Positions 49,440 to 59,885 of a stretch of DNA of 64,000 bases are shown here, one piece after another. Below the pieces are notes generated by a model that was not told the origin of the DNA, made no database searches, and saw nothing but the letters and a program-made list of their open reading frames with translations. The translations under genes and the position numbers were made by a program. Every line of letters begins with the position of its first letter. Position 1 is the stretch's first letter. Source of the DNA: Planoprotostelium fungivorum (lineage: Eukaryota > Evosea > Variosea > Cavosteliida > Cavosteliaceae); contig MDYQ01000038.1 of the NCBI GenBank assembly GCA_003024175.1, forward strand, positions 62,001 to 126,000, read 5' to 3'.

Positions 49440-50862
49440 ATGAGTACCACCTCTAAGGGCTCACGCCCAACTAAAACCTCTAACTCTCAGAAGGAGACGA
49501 AACCAAATCATGCAGTAAAAAAGAAAGTGGATGCAAAGTCCACTGAGGAGCATGCTCTTTGGGTGACCAAAAACCAAGCCATGTTCAATCTCATCGATGA
49601 GTTTGACGTAGAGGAGGAACTGGCTCCCAAGTGAGACCGAATGATTGAATAGAATGCATTCTAATTGTGTCAGAGAGAACCACGTGAACCGTCAACCCCT
49701 CATCCGCAACCCCAGCCGTCCTGCGCCGAAGATCAAGAGCGGATGCATTGTTCTGAAGAAGACTCCACCAAAGAAGTTAGACGACATCTTTGCTGAGGAG
49801 AAGAAGCCCCAACAGAAATCAGCTGACGGCAATGCAAAGATCGTACACAAATCGGCTGCTCCAATCAAAATTGCCAAGGTCAACAAACCCTTAAAGGCAG
49901 TCAAGAAGAAGTCACTACCTCTGTCACCCATCGTGGAGCTCAAACGACCACGCCGACAGGCCAATGACTCGGGCATCGATTTAGAGAAGATCTTTGCATC
50001 AATCCACGTGAGTAGTCAGCCATTCCATTCTCTGTGATCTGATCGAGATCAGAACAATTCACCTTGCAAAGAGGATGCATCATCGAAAGCATACCCCGCG
50101 AGGAAGAAGAGGAAGAATATGGAGACGGACGATATAGACATCAATATGGACGTGTCCGAGAGACAAGAGGCCATGAAGAGGAAGATAGACGCGCCCAACC
50201 AACAAAAGTCAACAATGACTCCCATGAAAGAATCAGACTCTGACATCTCCATCGGTGATACGGTGATCCACCATCTCCATCTCATTTCATCTCATTTCGC
50301 GCAGTCACCGACCGATGCCCCATCCCAAGATCTCACCTCTGAGAACTCCCTCGACGACACACCCGATGGATTCGATGAGCTCAACGACTCCGTCTTGAAC
50401 GTCATCTGGCAAGAAGAAATCAACCAACTGAACCACTCTGTTCCTCCCAGCCCCTCCACCTTCCACGAGGTATGTTCCATCTACAACGATCCAAAGCTGA
50501 TATTCATTTTCGTAGATTTTGAATCCACTTGTGGCAACGAGACCGACATCAGAGCCTCATACGATGAGGGCTCACTTTGTGGAGTGCGAGGACCTGTGCA
50601 TACCACCTCTCATACTGCCACCGATAGAGGATCGAGACGATCCAAAGGTCTACGATCCATCACAGAAGTCAAAAGGAGAGAAGCTGAAGGTCTCTAAGCC
50701 AACCATAAGGTGATGACGATCATGATGATGATGTCTGAAGAGTGCAGTGTGACGAAGGCAGAAAAGAAGATAACGACGAAGAAGACAACAGAAGAAGAGA
50801 CGAGAGAAGAATATGAGAGATACAAAGCAGGTGATGATCCCTCATCCTCCTCACAGGTCTGA
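49440..50862 (+). CDS. basic, probably nuclear, protein of unknown function
   Basis: Five exons give about 390 residues with no family that I recognise. The N-terminus is Ser/Thr/Lys-rich (MSTTSKGSRPTKTSN); then come HALWVTKNQAMFNLIDEFDV, a basic region with likely nuclear-localisation clusters (KKTPPKK, KAVKKK, KRPRRQ, RKKRK), an acidic/Ser central part (ETDDIDINMDVSERQ, MKESDSDISIGDT, FDELNDSVLNVIWQEEINQL), LCIPPLILPPIEDRDDPKVY and a KKITTKKTTEEETREEYERY end. The composition suggests a chromatin or mitotic regulator with short linear motifs. One intron carries TCTACAAC at 50480. The stop assumes no intron after YKAG; a 26-base intron there would move the end to 50909. Confidence 0.6.
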
Positions 50863-51385
50863 CCATCGACAGCTCTACCGGAAGGGTTCTCTCCTCTTCC
50901 CCTGCGTGACTTTGTATCGAGTTATCAATAAAGGTTGTACAGAATGTCTCTTTCATGTCGATCGTGCGAGCTCAACAGATCCTTCTAAAGGCGCTGTGAC
51001 CCCGTCAGAGATTCTAACATCGAAGAAAATCCCGCGTCGACGCCGGAACGCCACGGAGAAGGGGTGAGCACGGAGATCACGTGAGCTGTGCAGATATTTC
51101 ACAACAAATTGGACAGAAGTCGGGGGAGGTGGAGCTCCCAGGTTTGAATGTCGCCCGAAGACAGTTGAATACAGGAGATTCGTGTTGAATACCCGCCCGA
51201 GATGAGAGTGGATTGGTAGAGTAGGGTGAGTAAATGAGATCTAAGCTTCTCGGAATGTTCCTGTGTCGTTGTTGTGGATAAGCCTTTTTTCGGACCAAAT
51301 TGATTGTTTGTAGATTAAAGTGAAATCTATCTGCTGACACACGCATCATCACCATTGTCGAGACGACCACATCACATTCATCACG
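50863..51385. other. intergenic region with AATAAA near 50927
   Basis: Contains AATAAA at about 50926-50931, a likely poly(A) signal for the preceding gene. Open frames on both strands are not supported by any motif; a minus-strand frame (51077-51370) has FCPICC but nothing else zinc-finger-like. Confidence 0.5.
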
Positions 51386-52827
51386 ATGACGAACGTGATA
51401 CGATTGTATCTAAGTGCTAGACCACCCACCCTACTTCACCGCGAGGAACATCTCATCCCCAGGCCTATGAAGAAGGTAATCGCTATACGAGGCGCGCATT
51501 CAATTATAAATAGATAAAATTGTATCATGAGGAGAGTGCAGCAACGGTGGAGCCCGACATAGATGTGTTCCTCCCTTTGGAGGTAACCGTACATCACCCG
51601 TCTTCCGCTGATCTGTGCCGCAGGTGATCGAAGTGATTATGAGCAACATCAATGACTATGAGACGTTATACCTGGCATCCATATGTTGTCGAAGTTGGAT
51701 GGAGTTATCTTACAAGCATTGGAGACGTCTGTTCCTCGAAAAGCTACTCACAGATTACACGAACAAAGACATAACCGCCGTGTGAGTCTTCCCCCTCCAT
51801 CACCTCCTCCTGATTGACGTCCAGTTCGATCCCGACGAACCCAAAGATCGAAGAGTGGAGGTCGCTCTACCTCTCTATGTTCGTCACGCAGCCTGCTCCC
51901 TCTCCCGAATACAATGAAGTCCTGCACAGAAGACAGGGTGAGATGCAATGCCGCATGCACGGTCGAACAAACACAAACCGAACTGAACCGACACGAAGGT
52001 GATCCCACACCCGATTGGGAGATCGAAAGTCGCTTGGACACGACTTGTCTGAGTGCATTCGACACACGTCCCATCACAGATTATCCTAATGATGGAGTCC
52101 ATCCCTTCAGAGAGAGAATCTGCGTCAACTTGTACGATGACATGTGGTGCTTTCTATCTGGTGTGCATCATCATCTTCGTCTTCAGACTATAATTCTGAC
52201 GATGAAAGAATTTCGAGTGAAGGATTATGAGAACTTGGGCGTTTACAATCGATTCGGCACGGCTTGCATGTCTTTTTGCAACATGAAGATCATCCACAAG
52301 GTGATGCATCACCATCATCATTGTCAGACTCACGACTGATGACGTCCAACAGATCGTGACAGTGTATATTTTAGAAGAGCACGAAATCCCTTGTGACCTC
52401 GACTTTGAGAATAATCGATTCATCATCGAGTTTCACATGAAGAACCTCAAAGAGGTGATGTTGCACATCATGTCGATCAAGAGACTGAATCGACACAGAA
52501 GAGTGCACCGAAGGTCATCAGGACATCTTTCAAGGGGAGAGAAGGTGAAGAAGAGTAGACGACTATATAGGTTGAAGGTGAACAGGTATCTGTGCCTTCC
52601 GTCAAGGAGGATTTCCCATCATGTATGTCAGTCCTTGCATCTCAGAGATCGGCTCATATGACCTCCACACCAAACAATTCCTCATCGTCTCCAAGTTTTT
52701 AGAGGTATCCGACTTCTGCCAGGTATCTCATCCATCTCATTTGCATTTCATCTCACAGGATCATCAGATGTTAGACTTGGCGGTGAAGAGGATACTGGCT
52801 CCACGTCTGGCCAAGAGAGTCCACTAA
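51386..52827 (+). CDS. F-box protein
   Basis: The first exon MTNVIRLYLSARPPT is spliced to a segment giving DIDVFLPLE, then VIEVIMSNINDYETLYLASI, CCRSWMELSYKHWRRLFLEKLL: a complete F-box. Later exons encode IEEWRSLYLSMFVTQPAPSP, CVNLYDDMWCFLSG, LTMKEFRVKDYENLGVYNRF, VTVYILEEHEIPCDLDFENN, MYVSPCISEIGSYDLHTKQF and a basic C-terminus ending LAPRLAKRVH. The region after the F-box has no repeat that I recognise. It is a probable SCF substrate receptor. Introns include 51478-51532 (GTAATC...ATGAG) and a shorter one before the F-box core. Confidence 0.65.
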
Positions 52828-53006
52828 TATGTTGTAACAATATAGACTTCACCATTGCTTCTATGTATTTATTGTCATGTTTAAGCGTGATGTCATCCAT
52901 GAGCCGAAAGAAAAGTTCGCCGAACGGGGCTTGAATATTTTTCTCCTGTGGTGGCAAAGATGATGAGAGGGCAAGACACAAAATTGTTACACAAGACGAT
53001 AAGAAG

Positions 53007-56000
53007 ATGTCGATTCACTTTGGAGCTGCGGAGATCTTCATCGGCCCCTCCGAAACGGAGGTGTATCTGGATGGTGTGATGTCTTTGAGGATCATCTTCT
53101 GACGATGGGAACAGATGAGGAAGCCAACAAGAGCTTTTTGGCAGAGTGGTCAGATGGTCCAGCCGGTGTTGCCATGATTGATTTGTTAGGTAACACGTAC
53201 GGCCTCTCCCAGATCGCTAATGTGAATTCATGTAGATACTGCTGGACAGGAAGAGTACAGCTGCATGAGAGAACAGTATTATGTGAGCCATTTCTGGATC
53301 TCTACGCCACATCTAACAAAACACAGAGAGGGGCCAACGGATTCCTCCTCGTGTATGATGTCACCAGCCGCTCATCCTTCGATGAGGTTTGTTCTACGAC
53401 ACAACCCATTCTCATCTATGACAGGTGAACTCCATCAGAGAGACGATCACCCGCTGCAGAGACCGAAAAGATCTTCCATTTGTACTGTGTGGCAACAAAG
53501 TCGACCTAGAGCGTGACAGGTATCTCCTTCTCATCTGTGTCTGATCTAATCTCTTTCAAGAGAGGTTTCGAAAGAGGAAGCCCTCCGATGGTGCAACAAT
53601 TACAAGATCCCATACTTTGAGACGTCGGCCAAGGCCCGAATCAACATCGAAGAATGCATGATCCGGTTGGTACAGCAGTGCGATCATCACGAAGGAAATA
53701 ATTACAAGATCGTCGTCGTTGGTTCAGGAGGTAATGGACATCTCACGTCTCCCTTCTCATCTTTTCAGGCGTGGGAAAATCAGCCATCTGCATCCAATTC
53801 ATTCAGAACCACTTCATCTGTGAGTCATCTCCTCTCAAGCTGACATCGTCCATCCTCCACATCTCGATGACACGATGATGCAGGTGAATACGACCCCACC
53901 ATAGAGGATTCCTACAGAAAGCAGATCATGATTCCCGGCTTGGCCGCTGCCAGGAACAAAGTGAGAGGTGCACCTGCTCTGGAGAAGAAGTCATCCTTCT
54001 TCAACCGGCTGCTGGGAAGATCTGACGACAAAGTCAAGCCGGCCAACAAGGACAAGAAACCCAAGTGAAATTTCGCGTAGATTTCGTGTGTCTGACGAGA
54101 GGTAGGGAGGGTAGTGAGACGGTGGAGCTGATGGACGGTAACGTCCTCTGCCTCGAATTGGGTGATCTCAAAAATGCGAAAGAGCTAGCTACTGGAGACC
54201 CCATCCTCTGCGACAAATGCGAATCCGCTCTGTCATCCAACACCCCCTACAAGAATGGAACGTGGAACTGCGGTGAAATTCCAACGACTTTTCATCATCT
54301 CACGCCGCTCAGAATTCTGCAACCACAAGAACGAAGTCACATTGTCAGACGAAGAGTTACCCTGGGGTAACACACAAGAGTACATGATTGAGCCGCCCAG
54401 GGCAAACGATGATGATGGAGGAAGAGGCTCCGGACTCCTCATCTTCTGCGTGGATGTGTCGGGCTCCATGTGTGTCACTTCAGAGGTACCGGCTGGTTTC
54501 GCGCTGCTGCAGGTGAGTCCCAAATGTTTGGGACGGGGGAGTGAGGGAGTACAGGTGAAGGGGTTGAACGTTCCGAAGAACGTGGGGGGAGAACCGGTGG
54601 GACCGCAGTTTCTACCTCGTCAGAAATCAGACGTAACGTACGTCTCTCGCATGCAGTGTGTGCAAGCGGCCATGCAGGTGACCTGAATGATCCATTTCAA
54701 ATCATCCATTCAATCTACATCACATCCGTTTCAAATCATCCATTCAATCTACATCACATCCATTTCAAATCATCCATTCAATCTACATCACATCCATCCC
54801 ATCTTCACCATCACAAATGATGCATCGAATACGTATGAAATACTTGTGAATCGTATCCATCAAAAGTTGAAATAAAAAGGTTCAATTGGAGGACATCTTA
54901 AAGGCACATCCAGGAAAGAGAATCTGCCTCATCACATTTGCCTCCGACGTACAAGTCATCGGTGACGGTACCTCTGACGTACAAGTCGTGGCGGGCGACA
55001 AACTGTCAGACTACAACGCTCTCCTCTCCCTCGGCTCCAGCCTCTCTGCGAATGATTTCCACAGCATCAGAGATTCAAAGGACGAGCTTTCGAAGAAGAT
55101 CTTCGATTTAAGTGAGGACGGACAGACTGCTTTGGGACCTGCTCTCGCCGTCGCCGTCGGTCTCGCTTCCAAGTTCAACAAGTCGGAGGTCATCGTCGCC
55201 ACGGACGGTCAATCGAACATTGGTATAGGTCCCACGGATAACGGTGAGATATTTATCATCACACTGTCATCTCATCCTCTTCCATCATCACATCACCATC
55301 ATGTGAACGGTCGACGATGATGAACGACTTCTTTTCATAGAGTGAGATGGAGATGAAGGAGAGACTCACACGTGCACAGGCAAAGTGAAGGGAGAAGACA
55401 TCTACGAGACGATGGGACACGTGGCCAAGAAGAACGGAACCATCATCTCTGTCATTGGAATCGAAGGCTCCGACTGCTCCATGGTCTCTCTCGGTAAATG
55501 TGCCGCCATCACTTCGGGTGCCGTCAACATCGTCAAGCCTTTAGAACTGCAGAGGAAGATGAGAGCACTGGTAGACAACCCCGTATTGGGCACTGACGTC
55601 AGCGTGAAGGTCTTCACACACCCCTCTTTAGAGGTGATGAGTTTGACGATCGAGGTGATGGTGTCTGATGGGAGTAGATTCGATTCGATGGAAAGAGAGA
55701 GAGCGAGATCGGCAACGTCACGCAGGAGACCAACGTCACGTGGCATTTCTCTTCCAAGAAGAACGTCGGTTCCGTTCGTTGCGTACCCTTCCAGGTGACT
55801 CTCACCGTCATCATCTTCTCATCTTCTTCTCATCTTCTCATCAGGTGCACGTGGACTATCGAAAGCCAGACGGAGGCAGATACCTCCGCGTCATCACCGA
55901 GAAGAGACCCCTCAGTGACTCCCGAAAGACCTCCGAAAAGTCCATCGACGTCTCCGTCGTCGCCCTGGGCTCCGTCCAATTGGCCTCCCGCCTCGCCCTC

Positions 56001-56279
56001 GATGGAGACATGGACAGGGCAAAGAAGGTCATCTGGTCTGTGGGGCAGCTCTTTAAGAGGGCGGCCAAGAGCGACAACCAGCTGGAAGAGTATGCAGAGT
56101 GGAAGGCGAGGACGAGGGATCTATACGATTCGGTGTGTTCTGCGTTGAAGAGCGATGGAGTGAAGGACGGGGATGTCAAAGTGTTTTACAACATGAAATC
56201 GGCCTTCCGCGTGACTTTCTTGGCGGGGGATCGAAAGAAGGAGGCATGCTCGACGAGAAAGTTGCATCTGATCAAGTAA
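53007..56279 (+). CDS. cpras1: circularly permuted Ras GTPase fused to a vWA domain (CPRas)
   Basis: The G motifs run in the order G3-G4-G5-G1-G2. MIDLL is spliced to DTAGQEEYSCMREQYY (G3, about 53235). Next come GFLLVYDVTSRSSFDE, GNKVDLERD (G4, 53494), EALRWCNNYKIPYFETSAKA (G5, 53619), then NYKIVVVGSGG across an intron to VGKSAICIQFIQNHF (G1, about 53715-53820) and EYDPTIEDSYRKQ (G2, 53884). A basic linker follows, then a Cys-rich CDKC...CNH element, a vWA domain with MIDAS CVDVSGSMCVT and VATDGQSNIG, and a helical end. Dictyostelium cpras1 has the same permutation and vWA part. The fold can still bind GTP because native ends are close. Signalling output is unknown. The stop-like TGA after KKPK falls in a predicted intron. 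Confidence 0.88.
54692..54793. repeat. 34-base tandem repeat, three copies
   Basis: Three consecutive 34-base units (54692-54725, 54726-54759, 54760-54793) that differ at a single base lie in the longest intron of the permuted Ras gene. Each contains TCAATCTACATCACAT. Confidence 0.9.
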
Positions 56280-56352
56280 ATGTGTAAAGATTATCTTCTC
56301 TTTATCTCTCTATTCAATTGTCTTTGGGGAATAACCTCTTTCTTATGACTGT

Positions 56353-59300
56353 CTATTCGATGGGATAGTAGAAGAGCCATTCTCCTATGGCACTCTGTGT
56401 CTGAGGTCTCACTCTCATCCTCTTGATGTATTCACTCTTCCACAACCTCCCTATCTCATCTCAGTCACACAGAAGAGAGAAGAACATCCCACCCTTCTTC
56501 AATGCCTTCTCTATACCACTAGAGACAAGGTTCGTCTGTACCTCACGATGAAAGTGGTTGAAACAGATGAAGAGGGTGTAGACGTTGTAGTAGCGGGGTG
56601 GGCTGTTGTAGATGCGTGAGGTAGAGCACCAGAGGTTCGTGATGCATTCGCATTGACCGAGGGCGCGACGGAGATTGCCCCAGACTCGATCTACAACGAG
56701 ACGATCCACGCCGATCTCCCACACACCTGAAGGGTATCACTACGAGTCGAAATTTCGACGAGAACTCACCGAACGGTTCTCCATGCTCGTGTTGCCTGTT
56801 GTAATCCACACGCAACCAGCTGACGTCCTCCACCTCCGTCGGCTGTCCTCGTCAGTTTCGAGTCGAAATTTCACGGGTTCGGATGAATCCTCACGAGAAG
56901 CCGACGGCGAGAGAAGGTATCGGGGATGTCCCTGACGTAAGCCATGGGGTCCTCTCCTCCATAGAGGATGCCTCTGACCATCTCATCTACATCTTCCCCT
57001 GCATGCATGGGAGATAAGAAGAGACGGAGGCTGTCCCTACAGATGCCCTCGTGCATCTTCACGGCTACGTCGTGATTCTATGTGATGGTGAACGTCTACA
57101 CTCGTGATCTCATCACCTGTCTCATGTTGTGGGTGATGTCGATGTCTTCGGAGAACATCATGGAGTCGTCTAAACTGAAAGGAGGACATCCTGATCTCAG
57201 ATAGAAGGCGAGAGACAGCTGATAGCCCAACACTGTCTCCGTGTCATTGTAGATGAGGAGAGAGGATCTCACTCTTCCTCACGCTCGCGTGTTCGTTCTT
57301 CAAACCCGATTGAACGGTGTAGAGGATGTAAGTGGCGAGATAAGGAGGGGGATGATCCATACTATCCAATACATCGCTGGCCAGCAATCGAAAGAAGGTG
57401 GTGGTGATGAGATCGGCAGAGGGAGGACACAGGCGGCCCGTCACCTTCATGTAGACGTAGCCGTACATCTGTCACAGCTTCAGTGGATGGAGGTGGAATA
57501 TCTCACCGTGAAGAAGAAGGATAGAATGGATGGGTAGGAGACATGTTTCTGTTCGAGAAAGTGTTGGATGACGTTCATGATATCCTTCGAAGCATCTTTC
57601 GGCTTGGGGAAATTTCTGTTGAGAATTCAGTGTGGAATGATAATGTGCTCGTTGTAGATGGAAGAGGGACTACCTCCACACTCTGGGAGGACCTCCGATA
57701 CGATCGGAAGAGAAGAAGGGAACGGAGGCCAATCGAACGGAGACACTCAAATCAGACAGCCAACGATAAGAATGGTGGCTCAGAGCTGACTGGTACTCGG
57801 GACCTGTCGATGGATCAATAGAATTCGAGAGAGGTGGTGACGTCACACCGGATAGTTCGATGACGTGTACAGCACGAGCGTCGGGGTGTAGTACGGGGCC
57901 GAACCACAGGTGAGGGTAATCCGTAACGTATCGCAGACGCATCTTCTGTGAGGTGGCTTGATAGTGTGCCATCTGTGCCGCGTATCCCGCTTCATAATGG
58001 ATCTGTCTGTATCCCACTCCACCTGTCACATCATCATCATCACCATCATCATCATCACTCGTGTGGATTCGGCTTCACCTCTCTCTTCCACGATGTCTTT
58101 TAGATTGCAGACACAGACGAGAAGGATAGGTGGTGCCATGTTGACGATGTCGGGAAACGGATCAGATCCAAAGGAGGGTAAGAAGTAGAGGAACACGTTC
58201 GATTCCGCACAGGGAAGTGAAATGTGTCGAAACGGTTGGCCGCCGTCGCGAGGGATTCCGAGGACGGAAGAGGTGATGCGACGCAGCTCATCTTCATCGA
58301 CTGATCGGGGAAGGACGATGTAGAGGCCCGGGGCCAGTTGACTCTTCTCGGTGGCTCGGAGGACGTAGACTAATCGACCAGTGACGATCTGGTGGAGCCA
58401 CAGGGGTGAGATCTGGTGAAATAACTGCTCCATGACGCCGATCAACTGTTGGAGGTGGACATTGGCTCGATGTAGATGATGCATACCTGCTCGTTGGAGA
58501 CCAAGTATTGGGAGGTGAAGGGCTCCGTCACAACGTGGTCTCTTATCTGTGGATGGCATTCAATATGTATCGATAGAAGAGATTCCTACCTCCTTAACTG
58601 CTGGCCAACGGAGAGCGTCTCCCTGTGGAGCCAATGGAATCAGTGAGGCGAACTTCTTCTCCTGTGTGATATCAACCAAAGATGATCCTTCTCGTTGTAG
58701 ATGGACAAATCGACGCACCGTCATGGTCTCTCGTTGGATGGGTGGAATCTGCGGGCCTTCTCGGCTCACGATCGAGGGCCACACCATCTCCACCTTCTCC
58801 AGCATCTGATAGATTCTCTCTCCCTGTACATCGGTCATCCATCTCATCCATGACAGAAGTACACCCACCAATTGAAAGTCCGTTCTCTGTGCGTTGACGG
58901 CAACGATGAAGAGAGGGTCGATGAACTTTCCACCGTTCTTCTCGTCACTCCTCCTCTCGATCAACGAGTTGAGCCTGGAATTTTCGATCTCCAGTGGGGT
59001 GACCCTCCATCCAAAATTCATCGCCTTGATATTGACGGTGCAGAGAACGTGACCGGCGTCCAATAGAGAGTACCTGTACCTCTTCCTCTTCTGTTCGGGA
59101 TCTACGTGGAGGAGATCACAGAACCACAGGCCGAAACCTTGTTCTCCCAGGCCAGACTGTGAGAAGTAAGTCGGAGGAGAAGAGATGAAGGCACCTCCTC
59201 CCATTCATCGTTGGAGATGGAACCTGCGTTGGAGAATTGTTGGGTGGTCGGTTGATAATGGAAGAGAGTGGGTTTCGAGATGCATTCTGCACGATTGAGT

Positions 59301-59833
59301 GGAAGATGATGTGTCGAGGGGTCTCACTGAAGAGGACGAAAAAAGTCAGATTGGTCTCCTCTCTGTCGTGTGGAAATCTGTGCGGGTGAGTGAAGAAGAT
59401 GGGTTTCATGTTACCTCAGAGTCGAGGGTCCATCCTGTGGATGGGGCAAGATGGAATCGATAAACTTTTTGATATTGACGAAGAGAACCTGGAATGTGTA
59501 AGCCTTGGGCGTGATAAGCCGTAAAATTCAACTTACGGGTTCCGGGATGGTTGTCATCTGATTGGCCAAACCTCCCCACTTGAATGTCATCGCCTTCTCT
59601 TGCACCATCTTCTTCTTTCGTTGTCTTTGAAATGGATCGAATCTAACGTTGTCTGCATCGTGGAATCTGGCTGTGATGTCAGATGGATGGTCGATGGACT
59701 TCGATGACTCGACTGTAGGATCCTCTGAGAGAGGTGTAGTTGTTCGTGGGTGTCCATCTCTTCTTCTGTTCGTGCTTACGTGTTCGTGTCGCTCGAACTG
59801 CTCAACTGAAAACTGACACCTCGATTGTCGCAA
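56353..59833 (-). CDS. large multi-exon protein, family not recognised
   Basis: About 900-1000 residues in ten or more exons. Identifiable segments in order: MTFKWGGLANQMTTIPEP, VLFVNIKKFIDSILPHPQDG, FVLFSETPRHIIFHSIVQN, GLGEQGFGLWFCDLLHVDPE, HVLCTVNIKAMNFGWRVTPL, FIVAVNAQRTDFQLVGVLLS, QQLIGVMEQLFHQISPLWL, LYIVLPRSVDEDELRRITS, APPILLVCVCNLKDIVEE, GYRQIHYEAGYAAQMAHYQ, HNMRQ, CRDSLRLFLSPMHAGEDVDE, VWEIGVDRLVVDRVWGNLRR, and the end IGRLWKSEYIKRMRVRPQTQ ... FYYPIE. The composition is globular, with no signal peptide or membrane helix. A large cytosolic scaffold or longin-type subunit is possible, but no family is claimed. The final exon requires splicing out about 90 bases before IGRLWKSE. Confidence 0.6.
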
Positions 59834-59885
59834 AACTTTGTGCCCGTTTACAGATGTTCAATTTGAAAAGAGACACCCTTTTCTT

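Noticed and set aside
51077-51370. Minus-strand gene with a CPICC motif
   Set aside because: A single CxxC without partners, no splice evidence and no coding bias.
52161-52186. A 26-base GT...AG intron in the F-box gene
   Set aside because: The frame reads through without it and continues as plausible protein; removing it creates an early stop.
52748-52981. Minus-strand open frame between the F-box gene and CPRas
   Set aside because: It overlaps the end of the F-box coding region, has no start or splice context of its own, and the space is needed for the CPRas promoter.
56353-59833. SZT2/KICSTOR scaffold
   Set aside because: I could not align the recognisable SZT2 segments; only vague similarity in size and composition.
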